Part shown: positions 30,277 to 42,200 of the stretch, piece by piece
Layout: the number at the start of each line of letters is the position of its first letter
Position numbering within the stretch: position 1 is the stretch's first letter
NCBI RefSeq assembly: GCF_016859285.1
Contig: NC_053415.1
Coordinates: 17,121,001 to 17,185,000 of the forward strand
Reading direction: 5' to 3'
Source of the DNA: Xiphias gladius
Lineage: Eukaryota; Chordata; Actinopteri; Istiophoriformes; Xiphiidae
DNA length: 64,000 nt
Program-made: the position numbers and the translations under genes
Notes under the pieces: model-generated
The model's database searches: none
The model's input: only the letters and a program-made list of their open reading frames with translations
What the model was told of the DNA's origin: nothing

Positions 30277-31775
30277 TGGTTGAAGAAGTATTCAAAGCCT
30301 TTCCTTTATTAAAAGTACAATGTACAAATACTCAAGTGCAAGTAAATGTCATGTATCCAAAATTTACTTAAGTAGAAGAAGTATTATCAGCAAAATGTGT
30401 CTGAAGTATCAAAGGTAAAATAATCTTCTTTTTGGAAAATTTCCTCTCACCAAGCGCTTTATTAGGAACACCTGTACACCTGCCTATTTATGCAATTATT
30501 CAATCAGTCAATCATGTGGCAGCAGTGTAATGTATAAAATCATGCAGATATGGGTCAGGAGCTTCAGTTAATGTTCACATCAAACATGAGAATGGAGAAA
30601 AAAATGTGAACTCAGTGATTTTGACATGATTGTTGTTGCCAGACAGGTTGGTTTGAGTATTTCTGACACTGCTGATCTCATGGAAGTTTCACGCACAACA
30701 GGCTGTGATGTTCACTCAGAATGGTGCCAAAATAAATAAATAAATAAATAAAGTGAGCAGCAGTTCTGTAGATGGAAATGCCTTGGTCATGAGAGAGCAC
30801 AGAGAATTCAACAGCATGAATCCATGGACCCAACCTGCCCTGTGTCAAGTGTCCAGGCTGGTATAGTGTTGGTGTAATTGTGTGGGGAAAGTTTTCTTGC
30901 CACACGTAGTACCAGTCAATCATTGTTTGAATGACACAGCCTATCAGAGTACTGTCGCTGACCATGTGCAGGCCAGAAGTTACCATCTTCTAATTGCTAC
31001 TTCTAGCGTGATAATGCACTAGGTCAATGAGTTCAGTGGCCACATGCGTGAAGGTGCAGCTGACAAATCTGCAGAAATGATGTCATGTAATCAAATGTGA
31101 TACAATGTCAACATGGACCAGAATCTCAAACGAATGTTTCCAACATCTTGTTGAATCCATGCCATGAAGAACTGAGGCTGTTTTGAAAGCAAAAGGAAGC
31201 TCTACCCAGTATTAGTATGGTGTTCCTAATAAAGAGCTCAGTGAGTGTATTATTATATGATATATTACTATATTGTAATAGTAATGAATGACTGCATTAG
31301 TAACTTTCTAATGTTGTAGCTGGATGAAGTGGAGCTAATTGTACTACTTTATAAGTGTAAAGTTTGGTAGTTCAGTTCAGTGATTCCCAATCTAAGGTTT
31401 GGGCCCCTCCAAAAACTTGCATGATAAATTTAGGGGATCTGTACTCATTTTTCGGACTTTTCTCTAATCTTTGCTTATATTCAATAAGTGGTTATATGTT
31501 GAAAAGGTTGGAGATACTGGTTAAATGGTCTTTAAAAATAAGTCGCCCTTTAGAAGATGATCATAAGATTTTAATGTAAAATCTTAATCTGTAAAATAAC
31601 TAGTAACTACAGTTGACAGATTGATGTAGTGGAGTAAATGGTACAATATTTGACTCTGAGATGTAGTGGAGTACAGTATCAAAATGCAAATACTCAATAA
31701 ATGTCCAAGTACTTCAAATTCTACTTAAGTACAGTACTTAAGTAAATGTACTTAGTTACTTTCCAACACTTGTCT
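30277..31775 (+). repeat. Long dispersed fish repeat, split by nested insertions
   Basis: It starts with TGGTTGAAGAAGTATTCAAA and ends with AAATGTACTTAGTTACTTTC; the ends are imperfect inverted repeats of each other. The left part stops near 30440 and resumes after 31250. It is interrupted again at about 31379-31565 by a piece resembling the repeat at 922-1280. Other copies are at 48685-48782 and 50697-51110. Confidence 0.65.
30445..31249 (+). mobile_element. Decayed Tc1/mariner-like transposon, internally deleted
   Basis: CTTTATTAGGAACACC at 30457-30472 is the exact inverse of GGTGTTCCTAATAAAG at 31219-31234, forming the terminal inverted repeats. The inside keeps degraded transposase stretches (for example GCCAGACAGGTTGGTTTGAG at 30639-30658 and TTCCAACATCTTGTTGAATC at 31138-31157) but no open frame. 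An AATA run at 30731-30750 marks a deleted or rearranged interior. It is inserted inside the repeat at 30277-31775. Confidence 0.75.
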
Positions 31776-34700
31776 TCATAAGACACTCAGGGAAAAATGA
31801 TGAGGGGGTGGACTGTCTGCTACAGACTGAGAACAACAGCAGGAAATGGAAGAATCTCCGCAGGCTTGGGGGCGTCAGTCTCCCTGTCGGTACACACAGA
31901 CCCTCCCATACAGGTATGTGTACCTTCAGACCAGGCACTTATGACTGCTGATGACTTGGTGCTCTGAGCTCCCCCATTACGACACATAACACACACACAC
32001 ACCTCCAACCCTGCAGCCACACACTCACTAGCAGCCCGGAGCCATTGTTTGAACAATCGATACTAGTGGTCCAGGAGCCACAACAACAGGAGAGATGAAG
32101 CAAGTGGAAGGAGACAGAAATCCTCTTCAGCTCGGCTTGGCACTGATGCATTCACTATCCATTAACCTCAGTCATCACCTTGTGTTCTCCAAAAAAAAAA
32201 AAAAGAAGCATTTTCTGTGACGCTGACTGTCTGGCCCGTTGAATCATCAAGTGGTGCAGTTGTTTATTTGATCTGAAACATAATCTCGGTGGTGTTTACC
32301 ATAGCGGCAGCAAAGTATGTATACAGTACACTGTAGCACCAGATACAGACATGAGCTGTAAAGTGCCATCCCAGAAGTGATTATCTCCAACCTATCTTCA
32401 TCAGCATTGGAGCATCAGTAATCAACAAGTCATGCCAGTTTGTGATTACTGCACTCAGCAGGGCGCACTAGTCCCCCTTTTCATCTTGATTGGCATCCTC
32501 GCATGGCTTGTTTGTCCGGGGTAAGTGGCCCGGCACATGACCTGCCCGAGCCAGCTAATTAGACCAGGAGAAAGATTAAAGGTGGGCCGCTGGAAATAAT
32601 GGGAGCCATTCGCTGGGAGTCATTTGAGCATTCCAAAGCAATAACATGTCTCAGAAAACAGTGACATTTAAACCTCCATAATGTACAGGTGGCACAGAAG
32701 ACACAATTTCTCCATTGCGTTGTAGGAAAGACTTGATAAAGACCAGCAGAAATATTCTGTCATTATTGTAAATGTTTTCAAGAAAAAAAAAATCGTATTA
32801 ATAATCAAAATAATCAGATTCTTGATAAATGTCTGTATAGAAGTGCAAATTTAGCTCCTGTTATGACCACAACTGAAATAATCAAATCAGTCTGTCAATA
32901 ATCAGAACACAGAGCACAGCCGTGAACTTACTGGTGTTTCCTTTTTCCTCTCAATGTCTTGTGTGTGTTTTTTTTTAACTCATTTCCAAAACATGAAGCA
33001 CACTGACCTATATTACTGCTGACATGACTTTGGATGGAACGTGAGTACAGCAGCCAATTTCTTCTATTTATCTATAACTTTATGATGAAGGACAGATTTT
33101 ACTGAGTCATTCAGCTTATTCAGCTTATTAAATGCTAGACGGTTGCAGTACCAGAAGGAAGGACAGGAAGTAACAGTTTCTTAAAATAGTACTGTCCCAC
33201 TCATGATGGACAGTTTAAAAAATAGATCAAAATGGGTGAAGCAGAACCTGAGAAATTATCTTTTTTTCCCCCACACATTCTGCTTCAGCTCTACTTTGGC
33301 TGCAGCGATAGAGAGAAATCTCATTTCTTCGCCCAGTTTCTTCGGTCCTCCAATCTAAATGTGAAAACCGGTGGTTTGTCATCGCCTTCCAAAATGTCCC
33401 ATATGAACCTTTTCTCATCTGCTGCTCCTAATGTCAGGACGACATTGTTTGTCATGTGCCTCCCAAACGCAAATGACTGGTACAAAATAATTCTTATGAG
33501 TGTCCTGTCTTAAGGTTTGCACAAGTTAAGACAGAAAAACTACTAGGTTAAGGTTATGGTTGTGGTCACGGTTGAAAGAAACCAACCGTGACTGTTGGTA
33601 GGAAATAGATGCTCTCACTGCACAGTGGGTCCCACATCATGGTAAGAACACAAAACAGGGATGTTGAACATTTTAATATCATTGGATTTAATACATTCCT
33701 TCTACAGGAGGGGTTAATGGAGTAATGATGGTGATTTTAATGGAGGATAACCTTCTTAGACTAACCTATTCCACTTCATGTTCATGCTCTGAGACAAGAA
33801 TGCAATATGTATTAATATATTCTGCAGGATCAGACCCTTCCCCATCAACACAGAGCTCTGCAACAACGTGTTGATCCTTCACTCAGCCGGCAAAGACAGG
33901 AATTGCACTCCCACACCACATGAGGGCTGCAGTGTGCATCTAAAACCACTGCAGTCGCTTTGACTTGGTGGGCATCAGATCATGAAGGCTAGAGTACGGT
34001 GGGGACATTCCTGCACCTAATTTAATTTACCAACAAACCTGTCAGATGTTTTGGACCTACCATACCCTACAAACCAAAATTATGAGGACAAGTGGAGCGG
34101 TGAACGAAGACTCTAAAATGATCATAATGCCTGGGCACAGTGCATCATATTTTTCTTTCTTTATTTTGTCTACGCATTCTCCTTAATTTCATTTATTTAA
34201 AATGCTCTGCAGTTTTCCAATAGATTGTAAAACTGAAAGGATAAAACTTAGGTGTGTTAGGCATGTCACTATTTAGATATGAAAAAATGATATGATAGGA
34301 TAAAATATGGCAGATACTGGTGGGGTTGTCACCCCAAAAACCAAGGCATTGAGTTATTATTCCTTAAACAGTGTAGCTACCGCTTCCAACCCATTAAACT
34401 CCTTAATAACTTTTATCCCCATATTGCCCTCTATTTCTTCTTTTATATCTTAATTAGGAAATGGGTAACCTCTTCTTGTGAATGATTAATAATATTGTTT
34501 CAACCTATCCGAATAGTCACACGGGGCAAGGTGTATATGCTTCCTACAGGGAAAAGCGTTTGTAAGCGTTTACATTTTCTATTTTCAAGTCCTTTTTACC
34601 GACAGAAACAATAAAACTTCCCCGTGAACTTCTGTGATTGTAGAGGTTAATTTCATTCGGTGCCTTAGTATACGTGTTGTATGAGTTATGACATTTGGAA

Positions 34701-34849
34701 TTTTTTTCACGTTAACTTGCCCAGCGCTGATGGTAAGTGTCCTCAAACTGACCGCTGACTTTTTTCTTTTCTTTTTCTTTTTTTTTTTCTTTTTGCTGTC
34801 CAACCCCTCACACACGTAAAGACGCACACCACCCACCCAGTATGGCATT

Positions 34850-35188
34850 AGTCCTCCACCCTACCCTGCGCTCCCTTGCTCTCTCCATGCGGTTCACTTG
34901 GCAAAGGCGCGGCAGTGCGCCGCGGTCCTCCTCTCTCCTCGTGCGCACCGATCGATCCTTGATTAACGCGCGTGACGCCAAGTGAGCATCTACAGAAACG
35001 GCGGAAACTACTGTTTTTGTTTGGTTTTGTTTTTGGACGCTGGGAAGCCATAACTTAGCTCATTCTGCAGGCCAAGTGAGACGGACTATGGGTGCGTTTA
35101 TTTTACCACTTTAGAGGCTCAGACGAAAATTGACAGAGGGTCTGATTTGAACTTCTTGTAACTCTAGACGGCGTCGAAAAACAAAAAC
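34850..35188 (+). promoter_or_regulatory. Probable cckbr promoter and 5' UTR
   Basis: This CpG-containing, GC-richer stretch immediately precedes the cckbr ATG and contrasts with the AT-rich flanks. It includes GCGCGTGACGCC around 34967-34979. No convincing TATA box is seen. The transcription start is not resolvable. Confidence 0.4.
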
Positions 35189-38100
35189 ATGGATCTCTAT
35201 GCGCAGAACGAGACATCCAGTTCAGCCGAGTGCGTCGGAGCGCAGACTGACGTGCCTCACGACGGAACCGGCAACGGGAGCCTGGAGACCTCAAACATCA
35301 CCTGCGGCAACGCCTTCACACTCCTCATACCTCGGCGTGTGAGGCAGAGAGGTGAGCGAACACACTGGTAATTCAACGTCTATTACCCAGAGATGAAATC
35401 AAGGAGCAAGCATAACCTCATTTTGGATTGTGTATCTTTCTGTCTGTTGCTTTTTTATTGTGGAGCACTTTCTGACATTTGCTATCGAAAGGTGCCACGT
35501 GAACTGACTTCACTCGCAGCCAGCCGGGGAGCAAAAGGAAAACTACATTACTGCAAGAAAGTTAACCGTGGCTCCCCTTTAAAATACCCGAATTCATCTT
35601 AATGTTACCCCCGTCAGTGAGATATGTCAGGCTGTAGAGGCAGATGATCTGTACATTCAAAGGAAGGCAAACTGATTGTTTATGGTTTTCACTTCCCTCG
35701 AATAACTACAGATAAAGAAAATATTTGCGCAACTATTTCACTTGTATTCAAAATTGAACTGAAGACACAGTTTACACAACGTTTTAGCCATTCATAAAAA
35801 CTACAGGCCTGAAGCGAATAACTTTGAATGAGGGCCATAAACTAACCGGTAAAACAACCCAGTAAATAAATTGCAATCTCTGTAGAATAGGCTTTTAGAA
35901 ATTCACTAGGACTAAGTTATGATCTGCCAATGTGTCAGCCTCTCTTTCTCATGGTAAAGCTGTGTTATCACCTCCGCCAAGGAGGTTATGTTTTCACTCA
36001 TGTCTGTTTGTTGGTTTGTGTTGTTGGATTATTTGTCAGCAGGATTATGCAAAACGTACTGAACCAATTTGCACCAAACTCGGTGGAGGAATGGCGCATG
36101 GGCTAGGGACGAACCCATCAAATTTTGGGGCAGATCCAGATCATCTACAATGAATTTGAATTTCTCTGAGGTCCGGTGTATGTTGTTTGAAATTGGCCTT
36201 GGTGGAGGTCTGCGCTGTCTGAGCGCCTTTCTAGTTAGGCTCCATTTTGCTTTATTTTAAGGCCAAATCAATGGGGTTACAGTGACATATGAATGAACAT
36301 ATACACACACACACACAGAGTCACAGTCAGGAGTCAAATCCTGGCTACACGGGATTTATTCATAAAACACAGTCAGGTGGCTTTATATCTGGACTGAGCC
36401 TCATGCTGCTGCATCCTGCTTTTTACTTTCAGAGCATTTCCAAGGACTTTCCTCTCAGTTGTTTCTATACCTGCTACCTTATCAATCAACACTTGCTATT
36501 TTTTTCACTAACAATTGTTTTTCAGTGTTTCCATGTGTTAATGAAGTATGTGTGTGTTTCTGTGTGTGGGCTGTCTATAAGAGACACTGCAGAGATTGAG
36601 CTCCTTCATTGTACTAGTGAATGACGTCAACATCATAAGTGAGGGATAGGAGTTTCCCAACCGTTGATACACACTGTATTATTACTAGCAATTTCATTCA
36701 ACTTCTCTCATTCCCACCATTACCTGAAGTCTTCTACACATGCCAGTGACGAGTAGTCAGCACTCAGGCATGAGTATGTCTCATTATACTGAGCTAAATC
36801 AATACATTGCAAATTACAAACCCACCAAGGACACATCAGCAGCATAGTTAAGGTGGGAGCTTAATCCATTTTTATGCCGCACTATGAAGTTATTTTGCAC
36901 ACGCGCTCAAAGATTATCTCTTCATTCCAGTCAGGCCTTTCACTGCCTGATTTCTCTCTATTTTGCATTCCCACTGTATCTTCTAACAGGACCTCACACC
37001 CATCTAAGATCATCATCTAAAGAGAAAAAATGAGGATGTGGGACCCTTTATAGCTGCTGTCACCATCATTACTCACTCTGTCACTCCAGAAATCGATTAC
37101 TTCCCCACGATGTTCGCTCATTTTTCCCATCTACTCTTTCTGTCCATCACCCCTCCGCCCTGTCTTTATGGAGGGGACTGATTTGTCTCACAGTCAGATT
37201 CCCACCTGGTCTCACTCATTTTTTTACTATGCCAGGGATGTCAAAGCATATGCCATGAACTACATCACTTTTCACATTTTTTCTAATCAGTGAAATAACG
37301 TGTTCAGACTGGCCAAAACATTTAATGCACTGTCGGTACTGGTTGCCACTGTGGCAGAAAACATAGGCAGCTCTGTCCTCATCAAGTTGTAAACAGTGTG
37401 TTTAATGTCTACGATGTCTTCTGTGGCTCTGAAGGAGCTTTGTCAAGGTGAAGTGAATAACCCTAAAGATTTCACCAGGTTAGGGTTCTGCGACCACAGT
37501 ATATTAAAGGAAAGCCTGAATTAGTAACTGATTTTATAGTCATAAGAAAGAGCCAGATAGTCTTAAGGTGAGATTTTCACCATGGATACTGGCATACACC
37601 CCTGACACAGCCACCAAATGTGAGCAAACACATCTCAAAACGAGGGGAAGCCTTGCCCACTGCTGAGGTGAAACATATCGCTCAGGGAGGGAACAACAAA
37701 ATGTTTTCACATTGAATGCAGCCCAGGTGTTTTCTCTGATTTGGAACAAAAACCCGCAGGCTCTAAGTGCTTCATGGCACATGGTTAGACACTCCCTCCG
37801 TAGACTTGATATTATGGTGACTTTAAGGGATGCCTATCACACCTTGTTTACTGCACAAGACATAGGTGAATGACTATATATTTAGATTCAATAAAAATGT
37901 TTATAAGCTATCTACGATGGTAGCTGATTGCAGTGCAATTCATCATGCACCAGTGAGAGATCATTATTTTGGGGATGATGATGACAGAAAAAATAGAGGG
38001 GTTATCACTCTCTCTCCCACCACTTCTCTCCGTGCTCCACCTCTCCTGTTTGTCTGTACATCACTATCTCCATCATTCACACTCTCTCATCTCAGTCTGC

Positions 38101-39214
38101 CTGTTGAGAGCTGAGGTGTTTAATACATGCCAGCACTGTATGCCAAGCAGTCAACATGTTGTCCTGTATTCCGACCGCCATGACCGAAGGCACTGCGGAT
38201 CATCTGTTGTAGTCCGTCAGTCGGCAGAAAGTGGTTTCGTAAGGTGCCTCCATCAACTGTTCTGGGGTTCGCTAGGCTTAGTAAGAAGGTTTAGATGACA
38301 TTTACCATGCTGGATTAACCACTAGCTGTGACATTTACCGATACCGTGGTCAGAAGCAGAGCCGACATTTCTCTGATAGGTGCAGCGACACGACGGCCAA
38401 CTGGGATAGAAAGTGACACACACTGCATATGTATTACACAGAGAGGGGGAGTGTAATTCATAGCCAATATAGCGTCTGATATACTCAGTGAGGGAAACAG
38501 ATGAAACCCTAAATATTCATAAATGGACTATGAACCTCATTATTAATTCATCCACTATTTTGCTGTATATCTAATAATAGCCTCTGCCCCTCCAGTTAAC
38601 TATTCACTTGAATCACTTTAATGTTATTGTTAGCAGGGAATCCATTCACCAGCCTTTCACATCTAACACTTAAATTGCTGGTAAAATGACAGTAATGATG
38701 TGCAGTAATGATGACGTTACACAAGCGGTGGGAAAGTATGTGATGCAAAAAAGAGATCCTGTATGTTGTTATAATGAGAAACCTTCTCAAAATAATGACC
38801 TAGTATCAAAATTATGAGAAACTTGATTTTGAGCAAGTTGTTATTTTGAGATTCTCAGTGATTATTTTGAGGACATTTCTCCTTTATTATAACACACAGG
38901 ATATTCTTTTTTCATCTAGTTGGTGGAAATGAGCTTCCATAGCAGTTTTTAACAGAGTAGGCATTTGCACAGTTGAACTAAATTGTGTAAAATGTGTATC
39001 ACGTATGTACAAAAGGGTGTCTAATATAGCAGACTGTAAGTATGTGATGTAACCAAATACAGATACATTACTGAGATATTATGTACAGGTAATGGACTCT
39101 AATAAGATATACACCAATCAGCCACAACCTTAAAACTAGTTACTGGTTTTAAGGTTGTGGTTGAATGGTGTGTGTGTGTGGTGTATATATGTAGTATAGC
39201 TATCTATCTATACA

Positions 39215-39256
<42 letters not shown>

Positions 39257-42200
39257 AAACACCATTCAACCACAACATTGGCATATGGCTGAACCGTTGA
39301 TCATTGTAAAGTAAAACATGATTGGTGTAAATGGTATATAAATTGAAGTAGTATACTCCAACCTGTCAAGATTATTTCAGATAATTGCAACAAGAAAAAA
39401 AGCTCTGGAAGTTGCAACAAAGCAATTTCTTCCTGCGACCTGCTCAGCTGCTCTCTCTCAGTGCCTCTAGTCTGTAAACAGAGAGCAGACTGTGTTCCAG
39501 AGCCAGTGGTCAGATATTGGCTAATGGGCACTGCACACACACACACTCACGAAAAAAGCTACCCGCACCTCCAGTGCTACAGGCTTCCCTTCTGTCATTT
39601 GGCTCTTTAACCTGAAAATAGCACTGTAGCCTAAATAAATGGTGGAGCTGAGTGCAAACAAACCTTGCCAAATGGTCAGTGTTGATTTCTGTGATGACTT
39701 AAAGTTGGAGTTTGGGACTTTTTATATAAATGAACGTCTGTTACATTCCAGCCCTTGCCAAACTAGTTCACACAATGTTGTTTAAGCCTGTCAGCATCAG
39801 GTCAATCTCTCTGTATTTTGCAGTATAATGGAATTTTAAATCTGGTGTCTGTGGTGACATTCCCACGCTTACATCAACCAGCAAGTTTGCCAGAGCTGAA
39901 GAGGGTAGCAACTGTAGCGACAGAGACGGAGTAGGCTACAGCAACTAGGAGTATGGCGGAGCCTATTCCGGAAAAACCTAAGTAGCGTCCAAGAAGGGTT
40001 TCTGATGCTACAGATAAAAAAGAAACTTTCCGAGAAAGGATTAAATTCTAAAAAAGCAAGCGACTGATGGTAAGGATAAACACAGGATGGAAATGACAGT
40101 GTTTGTGTAATTACTCTCACTCCCAGAGGGGGGAGACTAAAGCTCTGCACTGAAGCTTTAATCTAACCTATGAAGTTGTGGAAGGCGGTAGCTTCAGTGT
40201 CTAATATGATGCAACTATGGAGTATTCATCACAATTTAAAGGAATAGTTTGATATTTTGGTAAATATCTGCATGCTAAATATAAGGTTATAACCAGCAGT
40301 CGATTAGCACTGCTTAGCATAAAGCTGTACAAAAACCAAAGTGTTAAAACTGCAGTCTGTGGTTTTACAGAGGGCTGGGTGCTGGACTTGTTCTTGGTCA
40401 GGTGCATAAACAGTCTGGAGGCTTACTGTCAAGCCTCCAGTCATGAGAACCAACATTGCATACAGATATGAGAGTCCTAGCGATCTAACTCTCGGCAAGA
40501 AAGCACATAAGTGTATTTCCCAAAATGATTAACTTTTGCTCTAATATAAATTTATCTGAGATCTGTAAAATGTCAGTTGACGACTTAAATTGATCTGCCT
40601 CCAGACAGACAAATCTTATTTACCTACAGCTCCTGTCAGAGATAAAAATAAGGAAATGTGTGTCTAAATTATTTGTTGTTTTATTTAGTTTTTTTTGTGT
40701 TGCATTTTTAACCAATTTTGCGAGCATAAAAAATAAATGTGAAATTTGTAATTGATTGTGTCCAATATATTTCTGTGTCATAAAAGTGGAAGGAGAATCA
40801 TCATATTCAAGGACTGCATCTTTATGGTTGACCATACAGCCTGCTGGATCAGTTTTTTGATGCAAGCACTATATTGGCTGGAATTGTAATCAAAAAATGC
40901 CACAGCTCTCTCTCACTCAGAAGTTTATCAGACCCTGTATAATATTCCTATAATAGCCCTACAGCGACTTACGTTATCTGGTAAGGTTTAGTGACCTTAC
41001 AGTGAGCTTAATAAGTTGAATATTTTAAAAATAATCCTAGAGTAGCGTATGGGAAATCATAAGCTTATACAAAGCTCATTAGCTTTGTATTTATAGCTCA
41101 TGACTTTCTCGAATTTATTTTATAACATCATATAGTAACAGGCATCCTGTTTTAGCTACCCAACAGTGAGTTTGTTTTCTTATATTGGTAGTGTAATTTT
41201 TACAAGTCTGTCAGTCTGTACGTCTTGTCTAGAGGCTCTCCAGATAAGAGATATGTCTGGCAGTTGTGTGTCATAGGCGGTGATACACTAGTCAAAGCTG
41301 AACACTGTAGATGGAACGCCCAACAGCGGACAGTAACAGTTAGCAACTAGCTGGTGAACAAAGTGGAGCATTTAGCAGCCAAAGAGCCGGATATTTTTGA
41401 AAGGAGTTGGTGGAGACCAAAAACAAAGCTAAAAGAAAGTGAATATTAGACTTTCATTTATCAAGTGGCCAAAAACATAACTGCCAGATGTGTAAATAAG
41501 CAACTGTTTGCTAACATGTTCACCATTTCAACTTAGATGGTGATGATATGTCAATGTCACTGTTGTACTCACACCTTTTCCTTTGCCTCCTAATGGCCAA
41601 AAAGAAAAAAAAAAGGTTTCAGGGACATCCCTCTCTGTGACATTACCTTACAGTCACTGTAGAGAAACTGCATACCTGTCAGTGTGTATGTTACCAACTA
41701 TATAGCTCTGTCGAGAAAAAAACATTCTGGTCAACCCCGGGCTGGAAGCTAACAATATTAATTTCAGGATTTAAACTGTCTTGTTGAAGGAAAGAGTAAA
41801 TGTGCTTAGGGAGTTATCAGTGTTTCCTTCACAGCCAGTGAGCACACAGGAAGGCTAATTGGCTTCGATTAGGCAGAAACCAGTGTAACATATTTCATTT
41901 GGGGGGAGAGAGAAAAACAGTAATAAAGGAGAGAGTATTGGTTCTTCTCTCTTACCGATCATCTGTCTGCACATTTCCATTACACTAATGCAGATGTATG
42001 TGCACCCTTGTGGACACACAAGCACAAAGTTAAACACTGTTAACTGCTGCCCTTTGCAAGCCTGTTCTCGTAAAGAGACCCTGATGATCCGTCAGCTGCA
42101 CGGTACCCACCATACTCCTATGCTTTACATTTGCATAGGAGTGTGTGAGACAGATGGTGAAGCCACATATCATTAGATGGGTAGACTGTATGTGAAGACT

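Larger units (their letters stand above)
28000..34849. other. Intergenic region between pdzk1 and cckbr
   Basis: No exon could be supported. The region is occupied by fragments and nested copies of dispersed repeats (29535-29960, 30277-31775). A stretch at about 32450-32650 is less AT-rich, non-repetitive in appearance and carries TAATTA. Confidence 0.5.

Noticed and set aside
37540..37782. 80-codon minus-strand frame in cckbr intron 1
   Set aside because: There are no splice context, domain or promoter features, and its length is expected by chance.
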